NCBI RefSeq assembly: GCF_009674725.1
Contig: NZ_WKKH01000018.1
Location: 1 to 64,000 of the forward strand
DNA length: 64,000 nt
Source: Pedobacter petrophilus
GTDB taxonomy: Bacteria; Bacteroidota; Bacteroidia; Sphingobacteriales; Sphingobacteriaceae
Direction of reading: 5' to 3'
This document shows positions 9,209-18,354 of this stretch, in pieces. Position numbers and translations under genes: made by a program. Numbering within the stretch: the stretch's first letter is position 1; each line of letters opens with the position of its first letter. Below the pieces are notes generated by a model, which was not told where the DNA came from, did not search any database, and was given only the letters and a program-made list of their open reading frames with translations.

Positions 9209-11836
9209 TTATTTATTCATTTCAATTATTTTATTAAACACATTTAAGTTCTTATCTCCTGGCTGGCCACCTCCTACAGCAATTTCAAACTTACCTGGAT
9301 TGATCACCGCATCGCCATTCTCCATAATCACTGAAAAATCTGAGGGTTTGAGCTTAAAAATAACAGTTTTCTTTTCCCCTTTCCCTAAATGAACTTTCTT
9401 AAAAGCTTTTAATGAAATTAGTGGGGCAGGAACTTTTGAATCCAAATGCTTCAAGTATACCTGAACTACTTCATCACCCTCCAAATTTCCATTATTTTTA
9501 ACCTCTACACTTAAATTAACTTCATCGTTTAAGTTAAAAGAATTTTTAATTTCAAATTTATCATAAGAGAATTTGGTGTAACTTAATCCGTAACCAAATT
9601 CATAAACTGGTTCTCCTTTAAAATATTTGTAGGTTCTGCCTTCCATATTGTAATTATCGAATGCAGGTAAATCATCTACTGAAGCATAAAATGTAACAGG
9701 TAGTCTTCCTGATGGATTATAATCACCAAAAATCACATCTGCAATTGCCTCACCTCCTTTTTGCCCTCCGTACCATGCCTCTACAATAGCGGGCAGGTTT
9801 TCATTTTCCCATTTCAAGCCTAATGCACCACCGTTTAACAGTACCAACACCACAGGTTTCCCTAAAGCTTTAATCTCCTTTAATAAGTCTTGCTGTACCT
9901 TAGGTAATCCTATTTTTGTTCGGTCTCCACCCTCAAAACCATCTAACTTTACGTTCATCTCTTCCCCTTCTAATCTTGGCGAAAGCCCTAGGCACATAAT
10001 TACAACATCAGCCTGTTTGGCAATTCTTATGGCCTCTGCTTTTAGGTTTTGATTAGGAAGGTTCCACGATAACTTTAGTTGTGCATTTGGGCCACGGCTA
10101 ATGTATTTAACATCAATTTTATGTAATTCGCCCTTTTTTAAGTTTAAACTAGCAGAATTATATCCTGGGCTATAAATACTTGAAAAGAAGAACTGCCGCT
10201 TTCCATCTATCATAAATTCATACTGTTCACTTCCAAACATATTAAAGTTAATTACTCCTGTCTCTGGAACTCTAACATAACCTGACCATGAAACTGCAAA
10301 TTTCTCCACATCCATGCTTTTAATTGGCGGATTGTCCATCCAATTAAAATTTATTTCTTTATCAACTCGGTTAAAAATAGGTTTCCCCTTGAAACTACTA
10401 TCACCATAATAAGCTGCAAACAAACCTTTTTTAAGTCCTTGTTTGTCCTGATAAAAAAACTGAGCAGGAATAATATCCAATGATGGAGCACCTTCAGCAT
10501 GTGAAGAACCTTTTGCATAAAGAATTTTTGCGCCACGCATCTTCCTTTTTATTCCTTCTAACGGAGTAATGATTTCTGATGGAAATCCATTATAATTAGC
10601 TAGCATCACTTCTTCATCATTGGCATTTGGACCAATAACTGCTATGGTTTTAAGACTTTTATTTAAAGGAAGTAAATTATTGCTGTTTTTTAGTAAAACA
10701 ATAGATTTTCTTGCTGCATCTAAAGTCAGTTTTTGATGACCTTCACTCTCTACTACGCTATAAGGGATATTTCCATAAGGATTATCTGTTGCTTTATCAA
10801 ACATCCCTAACTTAAACCTGGCGGTAAACAAGCGTTTTATGGCAACATCAAGTTCGGCTTCTGTTACCAGCTTCTTTTCAATTGCTTTATCAAGGGCACT
10901 AAAAATATCTCCACATTCTAAATCTACTCCTGCTTTTATGGCTAGCGCAGCTGCCTCTTCTGCAGTGGGTACTATTTGATGTGTTCCCTTTTTAAAAAAA
11001 TCATCTACAGCACCACAATCTGTTACTATAAAACCATTAAAACCCCATCTTTTACGTAAAATATCCACTAGGAGGTAGGAACTTCCACAGCATGGCTCTC
11101 CCCTAAAGCTATTGTAGGCACACATCAAAGAATAAACTCCAGCATCCTGGATGGCCATTTTAAAAGCTGGCGTATAAGTTTCAAAAAAATCACGGTCACT
11201 TACCTCCGCATTAAAATTATGACGAGATTGCTCGGGCCCGCTGTGTACGGCAAAGTGCTTAACGGTAGCTATGGTTTTAAAATAATTAGGGTTATTTCCT
11301 TGTAAACCTCTGATAAATGAAGTCGCTATAGTTCCTGTTAAGTATGGATCTTCACCATAGGTTTCCATTCCTCTTCCCCATCTTGGATCACGAAAGATAT
11401 TGATATTGGGCGTCCAAAAATTTAACCCCTGATACATTCCTCTTTTATCTCTAGACGAGAAGTAATCATACTTTGCTCTAGCTTCATCAGCAATGGCAGA
11501 TGATACTTTCTCTATAAAAGAAGGCTCCCATGTTGCAGCCAAGCCAATAGCTTGTGGAAAAACAGTAGCTCTACCAGCCCTGGCAACCCCATGTAAACAT
11601 TCATTCCACCAGTTGTATGCAGGTATGTCTAAATCCTTTGTTTTAATCGGGGTACCTTTATATTGTAGCAACTTTATTTTTTGATCAAGCGTAAGTTTAG
11701 AAACGAGATCATTTACTCTTTCTTCAGTTGATAATTTTGAATTTTTATAGATTTGCATTTTTTGTGCAAATGATAGTTGTGTCAGGAATGATTGACTTAC
11801 AAAAAGAACAAATAGTAGGATGTTTCTTTTAAACAT
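9209..11836 (-). CDS. GH3 beta-glucosidase/beta-xylosidase with PA14 insert
   Basis: An exported exo-acting beta-glycosidase of 875 residues, probably releasing glucose or xylose from the non-reducing ends of oligosaccharides. The signal peptide ends near residue 24 (TQLSFAQ). The GH3 N-terminal barrel holds the nucleophile Asp273 in FIVTDCGAVDDF, plus VKHFAVHSGPE and RDPRWGRGMETYGEDP. A C-terminal alpha/beta sandwich begins near residue 370 (LLKNSNNLLPL). A PA14 domain is inserted at about 460-600 (GLFAAYYG ... FSSIYSPGYNSASL). A fibronectin III-like domain ends the protein (about 780-860). The PA14 position matches GH3 enzymes seen in xylan and glucan loci. It is monocistronic: a 623-bp gap lies upstream and a hairpin terminator downstream. 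The xylosidase/glucosidase choice is undecided, though the GH10/GH120 context favours xylo-oligosaccharides. Confidence 0.9.
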   Translation of the reverse strand: MFKRNILLFVLFVSQSFLTQLSFAQKMQIYKNSKLSTEERVNDLVSKLTLDQKIKLLQYKGTPIKTKDLDIPAYNWWNECLHGVARAGRATVFPQAIGLAATWEPSFIEKVSSAIADEARAKYDYFSSRDKRGMYQGLNFWTPNINIFRDPRWGRGMETYGEDPYLTGTIATSFIRGLQGNNPNYFKTIATVKHFAVHSGPEQSRHNFNAEVSDRDFFETYTPAFKMAIQDAGVYSLMCAYNSFRGEPCCGSSYLLVDILRKRWGFNGFIVTDCGAVDDFFKKGTHQIVPTAEEAAALAIKAGVDLECGDIFSALDKAIEKKLVTEAELDVAIKRLFTARFKLGMFDKATDNPYGNIPYSVVESEGHQKLTLDAARKSIVLLKNSNNLLPLNKSLKTIAVIGPNANDEEVMLANYNGFPSEIITPLEGIKRKMRGAKILYAKGSSHAEGAPSLDIIPAQFFYQDKQGLKKGLFAAYYGDSSFKGKPIFNRVDKEINFNWMDNPPIKSMDVEKFAVSWSGYVRVPETGVINFNMFGSEQYEFMIDGKRQFFFSSIYSPGYNSASLNLKKGELHKIDVKYISRGPNAQLKLSWNLPNQNLKAEAIRIAKQADVVIMCLGLSPRLEGEEMNVKLDGFEGGDRTKIGLPKVQQDLLKEIKALGKPVVLVLLNGGALGLKWENENLPAIVEAWYGGQKGGEAIADVIFGDYNPSGRLPVTFYASVDDLPAFDNYNMEGRTYKYFKGEPVYEFGYGLSYTKFSYDKFEIKNSFNLNDEVNLSVEVKNNGNLEGDEVVQVYLKHLDSKVPAPLISLKAFKKVHLGKGEKKTVIFKLKPSDFSVIMENGDAVINPGKFEIAVGGGQPGDKNLNVFNKIIEMNK

Positions 11837-12459
11837 GAAATAAGTAGTTAATTTTAATGATATTTAAATACTATACATTCTAGCGAAGGATACGGAGTAC
11901 TGATAACTTTAAAATTATAAGAAAATATAATTAAAATTATCCCCTGTTATGATAGCGCTAAGCTTCATTAACTAGTTGTTCTAATAATAAAATAGTTAGT
12001 AAAAAGGATCTTTCTTGTTACCGCTATGGTGTATGCATTCTTCGGTCGCCGTGCTACACAGCTAGGCCTTTCATTGGGGTATGTTAAGCCTTTTATTGGA
12101 CTTTAGTCCTACAGAGTCCTAGCATACTCCTAGAATAGTCCTAGCTGTTATCCAGATGGCTTAGCAGGTGTCTTATCCTAAACTATTAAGCCATAATGTT
12201 AAGCAATGATATTAAACAATGATAAGGAAAGAAATTATACTTAGGCAGTCCCTAGGGTCCCCGAACTTTAGGGTAACATTTACCCCACGACCTCCAAAGG
12301 GCTCCTTTTAATGATTATTTTTAATTTCGAATTTCCCCACAACATTTGGCATTGACCCGAAAAGATCAGAATTAACGAATTAACCTTTAAAAAAGTGATT
12401 GTTAGTTTAAAGATTGGATGAGTGTATGGCAATTAGAGGGTTTGTTGTTGCCGAAGGAC
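11837..12459. other. 623-bp intergenic region without a gene
   Basis: This is the gap between the GH3 start and the GntR-family gene's stop. It contains the promoter region of the GH3 gene, an 11-bp tandem array (12102-12145), and no reading frame with a convincing start or family resemblance. No standard -33/-7 promoter pair could be picked out with confidence. Confidence 0.5.
12102..12145. repeat. Four-copy 11-bp tandem repeat (core TCCTA)
   Basis: Consecutive 11-bp units read TTTAGTCCTAC, AGAGTCCTAGC, ATACTCCTAGA and ATAGTCCTAGC. All share TCCTA in the same register. The 11-bp period is close to one helical turn. The array lies about 270 bp upstream of the GH3 start codon. Its function is unknown. 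Confidence 0.7.
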
Positions 12460-13179
12460 TTATGCTCCGAATGAATCCTGCTTGCTGATTTCAAAAATCT
12501 CATTTAAGTGCTCAGCCATTGCTTTTCCTGCTGCATCTGCATTGCCCGCCTTAATTGAATTAAATATTTTTTTGTGCTCTGCTATAGAAGTTTGTCCTCT
12601 ATCTTCTTTACAGATTTTCTTCTCCACAATATTTTTAATCAAATCTGGAATTAGGATTAAGATCATCGAATCAAAAACAGCATTTTTAGTGGCACTTGCA
12701 ATCTTGATATGAAACAGCATATCTTCATCAACTGCACTTTGGCCTTTCAAGGTTTTTTCTTCAAAATCAGCAAGTATTTGTGCTAGCGAATCTAAATCTT
12801 GCTGTGTTCTTCTCATCGCAGCTAACTTTGCAGCATTGATTTCCAGGTAATACCTCGCCTCTATTAAGGAAGCAAAACTTTGAGTATTGAAGTTAATAAT
12901 ATCTGTAAAAATACTGTCAATAATTTTTAAGCTAAGACCAGAAACAGTTGTTCCGCTTTGTGGTAAGGTTTTGAGCATGCCATAAAATTCAAGTTTCATA
13001 ATGGCTTGTCGTACATAGCTTCTTCCAATACCAAATTTCTCAGCTAAAATCCGCTCAGCAGGCAAGCGATCTCCAGGCTTTAATATCCCAGAAGAGATCA
13101 TTTCTTTCAGTCGCTTGATAATGACGTCAACTGGTGATTCGAGTTTGATGGTACTGAAGTTTTCTAAGATATCACTCAT
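12460..13179 (-). CDS. GntR-family regulator, FadR subfamily (FCD domain)
   Basis: A 239-residue transcriptional regulator. An N-terminal winged HTH (about residues 16-80: GILKPGDRLPAERILAEKF, SYVRQAIMKLEF) is followed by an all-helical FCD ligand-binding domain (about 95-225). Proteins of this subfamily (UxuR, ExuR, LldR, FadR) sense small organic acids, often hexuronates, and usually repress until the ligand binds. Two TTGG/CCAA operator-like clusters lie in the 441-bp region shared with the divergent GH36 gene: one just before its own start (13195-13213) and one at 13366-13386. The TTGGTATACCAA core matches the hexuronate operator known for E. coli UxuR/ExuR. Autoregulation and control of the GH36 gene by a uronate-type ligand are inferred from this. 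Confidence 0.88.
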   Translation of the reverse strand: MSDILENFSTIKLESPVDVIIKRLKEMISSGILKPGDRLPAERILAEKFGIGRSYVRQAIMKLEFYGMLKTLPQSGTTVSGLSLKIIDSIFTDIINFNTQSFASLIEARYYLEINAAKLAAMRRTQQDLDSLAQILADFEEKTLKGQSAVDEDMLFHIKIASATKNAVFDSMILILIPDLIKNIVEKKICKEDRGQTSIAEHKKIFNSIKAGNADAAGKAMAEHLNEIFEISKQDSFGA

Positions 13180-13194
13180 TGTTAATTTGAAAAT

Positions 13195-13213
13195 CCAATT
13201 TTTGGTTCTCCAA
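13195..13213. promoter_or_regulatory. Operator-like TTGG/CCAA cluster near GntR start
   Basis: CCAATTTTTGGTT (13195-13207) overlaps TTGGTTCTCCAA (13202-13213). The same 13-mer recurs at 13374-13386. The cluster lies 16-34 bp upstream of the regulator's start codon, as expected for autoregulation. Confidence 0.55.
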
Positions 13214-13365
13214 ACTTAAAAATAAAAATTATGATAACAGATTTTCACCTTGTTTTTTTTATTTAAAATTAACACACTATTTTCCAAATGATTATAACAA
13301 ACTTACTTCTCCTAAAATATGCTGAAAAAAAGTAAAATTTGGATATTTAAATAATCAGATTACTT

Positions 13366-13386
13366 TTGGTATACCAATTTTTGGTT
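13366..13386. promoter_or_regulatory. UxuR/ExuR-like operator
   Basis: The perfect palindrome TTGGTATACCAA (13366-13377) is followed directly by TTTTTGGTT, so that CCAATTTTTGGTT (13374-13386) repeats the site near the regulator's start. The core equals the central part of the E. coli UxuR/ExuR consensus. It lies between the divergent GntR and GH36 genes. Confidence 0.6.
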
Positions 13387-13411
13387 TAAAAACAATAATT
13401 CTTAAACCTTA

Positions 13412-13574
13412 GAGCCTGTTTAAATTTATGTTGTAAAAATGTTTATTACATGTTTTTGAGTGAAACAAGGCTTGTTTTTGAAGAGATAGCAGCGCTTCTA
13501 CCTCTAGAAAACATAACGATGTTGCAGTCAAAAAAAAGCATAAACAAATTATTAGATAAATTTTAAACAGACTC
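13412..13574 (+). mobile_element. Complete 163-bp MITE with TA target duplication
   Basis: The ends are imperfect inverted repeats of about 20 bp (left GAGCCTGTTTAAATTTAT; right end, reversed, GAGTCTGTTTAAAATTTAT). The element is flanked by TA on both sides within a TTA...TAA context, consistent with duplication of a TA target as in IS630- or some IS5-type transposition. No coding sequence is present. A second copy lies at 1-123. It is inserted between the operator at 13366-13386 and the GH36 gene, 46 bp before that gene's start codon, so it separates the operator from the gene. Confidence 0.8.
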
Positions 13575-13620
13575 TAAATCTGTATAAAATGAATCTTGAA
13601 CTTATAACACCTTCTGCCTA

Positions 13621-15732
13621 ATGCCAAAACAGATTTTATTATTCCTAGCTAGTTATTTTGTATTCTGGTTGACAGTTTTGTCTTCATCCGCACAAAAAAA
13701 AAATGAATATCTCAGTAAGAGTTCTTCAAATCAATTTTATGCCATTCTCCGTAATGACACCTTGAGAATTGGCAATTCGACCATTGAGAGGGTATTTTTA
13801 TGGAATGGAGGGAATCTAAAAACATGCGAATTCAATGATAAAAAAAATAACCAGCCTTGGAAAAGCGCAGGTTTAACCCCCGACTTATACATCCCCAATT
13901 CTGCCAATAAATCAAAAAATGGAAAATACCTACAAAGGAAAGTGCCTTCTAATGGGATACACCCAGCATATTTTGAAGCAGAAGTTTCTTTGGATATAGA
14001 TTCCATGAGTCTAAAACGGGTGTTTAGACTATATGCCGATTGCCCTGTTATTGCTTGCGATACCTACCTTAAAGGTGTTGCGAGAGGGAAATGGTCAAAA
14101 TCAAATACTAATGTTGCCGATTTAAAGAATATCGAAAACATCAATCATGCGGAAGCCGATAATGACCCGCCCATACTAGACCAACTTAATTTATCTGGAA
14201 AGCATTGGGCACTAGAGGTGGTCGACTTTTTAGACGTTACCGACCGCAACAATACTCTTGTAAAACCCTATAAAGGATTATCATACAAATCAGAAATTTA
14301 CAAGGGCAATATTTTGTTCGCCGATAACAAGGAAGCAGGCAAAGGGCTTTTCATTTTAAAAGAAGCACCTTGTTCCAATATCCAGTTGGCATACCCAGGT
14401 GGAGATTTCATCACAAATTTCGGGCAGTTTAAAGTAATAGGATTAGGCATAGAGCCTAGTGATTTATCATTACAAGAATGGACCAAAACCTACAGTTGCG
14501 CAATAGGTTTGTATGCTGGTAATGGTGCAAATAAATATACCAACCTGCACGAATATCAAAAGCTGAAACGATTAAACAAAGCAGCAGAAGATAATATGGT
14601 GATGATGAACACTTGGGGAGACCGTGGGCGGGATACTAAAGTGAACGAGGCTTTTTGCTTAAAAGAAATACTAGCAGCGGCACGATTGGGGGCTACCCAT
14701 TTTCAGATTGATGATGGCTGGCAAACTGGACGCAGCGCCAACTCGGCATTCTGGGGTGGTTCATTCAAAAATATCTGGAGCAATCCCGATTATTGGAAAC
14801 CAGATGTAAAAAAATATCCCCATGGACTAAAACCCCTTGTAGATGCTGGACGCAAATCAGGCGTTAAAATATGCCTCTGGTTTAACCCGAGCATTCAAAA
14901 TAATTTTGCCGACTGGGAGAAAGATGCCGAAGCTCTGCTTAATATTTATAAAAATGATGGCATAAAAGTATTTAAAATTGATGGGGTAAACATCCCTAAT
15001 AAAACCGCTGAGAACAACTTACGCAAGTTGTTTGATAAAGTGGTAGCTGAGTCAAACGGCGCTATATCTTTTAACCTCGACGTAACTGCTGGTCGCCGCG
15101 GAGGCTATTTCTATTTTAACGAATATGGAAATATCTTTCTAGAAAACCGATATACCGACTGGCAGAATTATTATCCCTACTGGACGCTTAGAAACCTTTG
15201 GATGCTTTCTAAATATACTCCAACCCAAAAAATACAGGTAGAATTTTTAAATAAATGGCGCAATCAGGATAAATATGGCAACGATAAGTTTTCACCGTCA
15301 AATTATTCATTCAATTATCTTTTTGCCATCACCATGGCTGGGCAACCCCTTGCCTGGATGGAAGGAACAGGTTTACCTGAAGAAGCGTTTGAGACTGCTA
15401 ACACGATTAAAAAATACAAGGAGATTCAGGCTGATTTTCATCAGGGAACAGTTTTGCCGATTGGTGATGAACCATCTGGACAAGCGTGGACTGGATTTCA
15501 ATCTATAAACAATAAAAGTGGATACCTTTTGGTTTTCCGCGAAGACCATCCTGATCAAGAAAACAAGGTTGCTGTATTTTTGCCCCCCACTACCGTTATA
15601 CAATGTAAAAACATCTTCACAAATGAACCGGTTAAAAAATTCATGGTAGATAAAGAAGGCAAAATCTCATTTAACCTAACAGCTAAAAACAGTTTTATAA
15701 TGTACCAATACCAGGTGATTAAAAACAAATAA
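13621..15732 (+). CDS. Secreted GH36-like alpha-galactosidase family protein
   Basis: A 703-residue exported enzyme expected to remove alpha-galactosyl (or similar) side groups. The signal peptide ends at about residue 25 (VLSSSAQ). A large N-terminal beta-sandwich (about 30-310) precedes the catalytic barrel. Motifs are MMNTWGDRGRD, THFQIDDGWQ, GVKICLWFNP and VFKIDG, where Asp454 is the likely nucleophile. TAGRRGGYF and ENRYTDW follow in the acid/base region. A short beta domain ends the chain. It is divergent from the FadR-type GntR gene and preceded by an operator-like palindrome and an inserted MITE, so it may be under that regulator's control. Low identity to classical GH36 enzymes is possible, so substrate specificity stays open. 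Confidence 0.78.
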   Translation: MPKQILLFLASYFVFWLTVLSSSAQKKNEYLSKSSSNQFYAILRNDTLRIGNSTIERVFLWNGGNLKTCEFNDKKNNQPWKSAGLTPDLYIPNSANKSKNGKYLQRKVPSNGIHPAYFEAEVSLDIDSMSLKRVFRLYADCPVIACDTYLKGVARGKWSKSNTNVADLKNIENINHAEADNDPPILDQLNLSGKHWALEVVDFLDVTDRNNTLVKPYKGLSYKSEIYKGNILFADNKEAGKGLFILKEAPCSNIQLAYPGGDFITNFGQFKVIGLGIEPSDLSLQEWTKTYSCAIGLYAGNGANKYTNLHEYQKLKRLNKAAEDNMVMMNTWGDRGRDTKVNEAFCLKEILAAARLGATHFQIDDGWQTGRSANSAFWGGSFKNIWSNPDYWKPDVKKYPHGLKPLVDAGRKSGVKICLWFNPSIQNNFADWEKDAEALLNIYKNDGIKVFKIDGVNIPNKTAENNLRKLFDKVVAESNGAISFNLDVTAGRRGGYFYFNEYGNIFLENRYTDWQNYYPYWTLRNLWMLSKYTPTQKIQVEFLNKWRNQDKYGNDKFSPSNYSFNYLFAITMAGQPLAWMEGTGLPEEAFETANTIKKYKEIQADFHQGTVLPIGDEPSGQAWTGFQSINNKSGYLLVFREDHPDQENKVAVFLPPTTVIQCKNIFTNEPVKKFMVDKEGKISFNLTAKNSFIMYQYQVIKNK

Positions 15733-15846
15733 TTGTAATGAAGAAACTACTATTTAATTGCGCAAGCCTTGGTAACCAGAAAAAACAGCACCAGCGTAAT
15801 ATACTAAGCTAATGATATTTAACATGATAAAACGCCTGACCCATTC

Positions 15847-16391
15847 TTGTACACTTTCTTTGCGATTGTATCGCTTACCTTACTTTTAAACCCAGTATAT
15901 GCACAAGAAATCTATATAAAAGTTAATGCCAGAAATTTTGCCAGAAACCATTCCATTGTTGAGGTAAACTTACCGAAAAACCTGGCATCCCTTTCGTATA
16001 AATTAGTGAATGAAGTAACTAAACATGATGCCGTAGTACAGCAAAATGCAGGCGGAAAGCTTTTATTTATACTGCCCGACGCGCTAAGCCCTAAAGGTCC
16101 GCCAGCTTCGTATGTTTCGGCGTATTGCTTAATAGATGGCGGTATTGCATCACTTACCGTGTTTGGTTTCCCTTCCAATTTAAATTATCCGCAACCTATC
16201 AGAGTTCCCTTGTTATGCCTTACTGGTGTTTTGCACCAGTCGCTAATGTGCCTTTTTTCATCGAACCCGGTGGCACTTATACTTCAAGCTACCGATATTT
16301 AATTCGCGATGGAGAACCAGATAAAGGCCTATTAGCGCAAATGAACAATGACATCATGTATCCTGTAAAGGCAAGCTTAGTTTATAAGTAG
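15847..16391 (+). pseudogene. Decayed DUF6807 (PmoA-family) gene, frameshifted and internally deleted
   Basis: The first frame begins at 15847 with a signal-like segment ending VYAQ. It continues with EIYIKVNARNFARNHSIVEV, GGKLLFILP and a further stretch typical of the DUF6807 N-terminus, until about 16195. The C-terminal part of the family is in another frame, about 16200-16391 (NVPFFIEPGGTYTSSYRYLI, NNDIMYPVKASL). Together the two parts give only about 180 residues, whereas intact family members have about 300-400. So a central deletion as well as a frame change is likely. Family assignment is by recall of motif style and is moderate. Confidence 0.6.
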
Positions 16392-16422
16392 AGGGCAAAC
16401 TTCCCCCCCTATTTACCAACCT

Positions 16423-18327
16423 TCAAATTGCCTTTTTTGCCATCCAAACCTTTACGAATACTTTACCAGATTTCAAGTTTACAAAAGGGCCAGCATGTAT
16501 ATTACCATCTGAACGTTTGTTTCCAAAGTAATCTGTATCCATTATCAGAGCTGTACCATCTGGATTTTCAAAAGCTGCTTTAGGTATTTTGGCCTTACCC
16601 AATAATTCAGTAGTAATCAATTGCACTTTTTGTTCAAAATAGGCTTTATCAGTTGTAAAATGTAAAAATGTATCTCCACCTTCCACTATCACTTTAATTT
16701 CTGGGTTAGCCGTACTGGTTGCAAAATTCTCATCTTTATTAGATGGCTTAGCCTGTTTATAGTAGATATTGCCTTTTATCCATACTGGAAGTTTAGCATT
16801 GTTGTAGCCCTCTATGCCGTATTTAGCTTCAGGGTTACTACCGCCAATAATAATATTGTTGTAAACCCTATCATCCCCACCAAAAATGGTTGTAAGTCCT
16901 TTCATAGCTACAGAATGAGGTAAAAAATAAGGTGTAAAGCGGTTAAGGTCATTTCTTACCAGTACTTCCCCTGCAATAAGATTATGCAAATAGGCTCCTC
17001 CTTCTGATTGATTTTGAATAGCCACAGGCGATAAAAAAATATTGTTGTCGATTACAAATGGTCCATGGTTTACTTCTATATACAAATCTTGCTGGTCATT
17101 ATTATAAAACAGATTGCTACTCACCCTTGTTCCCTGCGTCATCCAATCTAGCCACATTCCTCTGCCACAGTTGTGAATGTTGTTTTTTCTGATGGTTGCA
17201 TCAATCGGTGCATGAAATTTTATTCCTCCAATTTCCCAACCTTCAAATTGTCTTTTTTGCCAGATGTTATAAATATGGTTATTTTCAATAATACTGAAAG
17301 CTGCACCCATACTACCGCAAATACCAGTTTGTTCGCAATTAAAAATCTGATTGTTTCTTACAATGTGCGAACCAATAGTTTCCTTAGTCCAGTTGTTTCT
17401 TAATGCATTAAAAACCACCTCAATGTAATGGATATTACCGTCGCGATTAACATTTCCTTGGTCTGCTCCCCAAACATTATGTCCAGTAGTGCGATCTTTA
17501 CCGAGGGTAATACCATTACATTTAGAATCACTGATGATGTTATTCTCAATAATCCAGCCTTTGTTCCAGTTTGTGGCTATCATACCAATCTGTTCTGCAG
17601 TTGGAGCTGCCCACTGGGTGGCTGCCTGACTAATAGTAAAGCCAGAAATGGTTATAAAATTAATCCCAGGTTTGTCAGGATAGAATACCGTTCTTCTGGC
17701 ACTGATCTCAATTAATTCTGTATTGGGATTTGCCTGTTGAAAGTTTGCCCAGATAGTTGTGCTTTGTTCATCGCTTTGGCAATACCAAGTATAGGTTGCA
17801 CCGATGGGATCTATATTATTTTTATCGGCAACTGGCCTAAGTACTTTATCAAGTGTTTCTTTTTCGTAAAGTGATTTGCCATTTAAAAATACTTCACCGG
17901 TATGGTGCACCCTTCCTTTGTTTAAAAACCAATCACCATCTATAAAATCTTTGTATGGATTGTAATCGCCAAAAAACGAATTAGGAATGGTTACTTTCCA
18001 TATATTCTTCTCTTTTTTCCAATCAGATATTGCTTCGGAACCCTTAATCTGCACTTTTTCGCCCATTGCAGCACGATAAATAATTCGTTTTGTATTGCTT
18101 TCGCCTCCTCGCAAGGGATTAACCCATTCCCGGTAGGTACCAGCATGAACTGTAATAGTATCTCCAGGGTAAGCTTTTCTTACTGCTGCAGCTATCGTTT
18201 TAAAAGGACTTGCAGCTGTACCGCTATTGGCATCGTTTCCTTTTTTTGTAACATGATATTCAGTGCAAAAGCCCTTTGTAGCAAAAATTAGTACTAAAAT
18301 TGAAAAACATACGGTCAGCTTGTTCAT
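16423..18327 (-). CDS. GH120 beta-xylosidase (right-handed beta-helix)
   Basis: A 634-residue exported enzyme predicted to release xylose from xylo-oligosaccharides. A signal peptide (to about residue 21) is followed by the start typical of the family (EYHVTKKGNDANSGTAASPF), then AGTYREWVNP, IPNSFFGDYNPYKDF and a parallel beta-helix with GGDDRVYNNIIIGG near the end. The motif order and length match GH120 (XylC of Thermoanaerobacterium, recalled). WLDW carries the likely nucleophile Asp394 and IEVNHGP the likely acid/base Glu418. The spacing is almost that of the two catalytic residues of XylC. It is probably co-transcribed with the PhyH gene (27-bp gap) behind the xylanase/transporter genes. 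Its presence is the strongest single argument that xylan is a substrate of the locus. Confidence 0.88.
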   Translation of the reverse strand: MNKLTVCFSILVLIFATKGFCTEYHVTKKGNDANSGTAASPFKTIAAAVRKAYPGDTITVHAGTYREWVNPLRGGESNTKRIIYRAAMGEKVQIKGSEAISDWKKEKNIWKVTIPNSFFGDYNPYKDFIDGDWFLNKGRVHHTGEVFLNGKSLYEKETLDKVLRPVADKNNIDPIGATYTWYCQSDEQSTTIWANFQQANPNTELIEISARRTVFYPDKPGINFITISGFTISQAATQWAAPTAEQIGMIATNWNKGWIIENNIISDSKCNGITLGKDRTTGHNVWGADQGNVNRDGNIHYIEVVFNALRNNWTKETIGSHIVRNNQIFNCEQTGICGSMGAAFSIIENNHIYNIWQKRQFEGWEIGGIKFHAPIDATIRKNNIHNCGRGMWLDWMTQGTRVSSNLFYNNDQQDLYIEVNHGPFVIDNNIFLSPVAIQNQSEGGAYLHNLIAGEVLVRNDLNRFTPYFLPHSVAMKGLTTIFGGDDRVYNNIIIGGSNPEAKYGIEGYNNAKLPVWIKGNIYYKQAKPSNKDENFATSTANPEIKVIVEGGDTFLHFTTDKAYFEQKVQLITTELLGKAKIPKAAFENPDGTALIMDTDYFGNKRSDGNIHAGPFVNLKSGKVFVKVWMAKKAI

Positions 18328-18354
18328 AATTAATTAATTTTAAGATGATTACCT

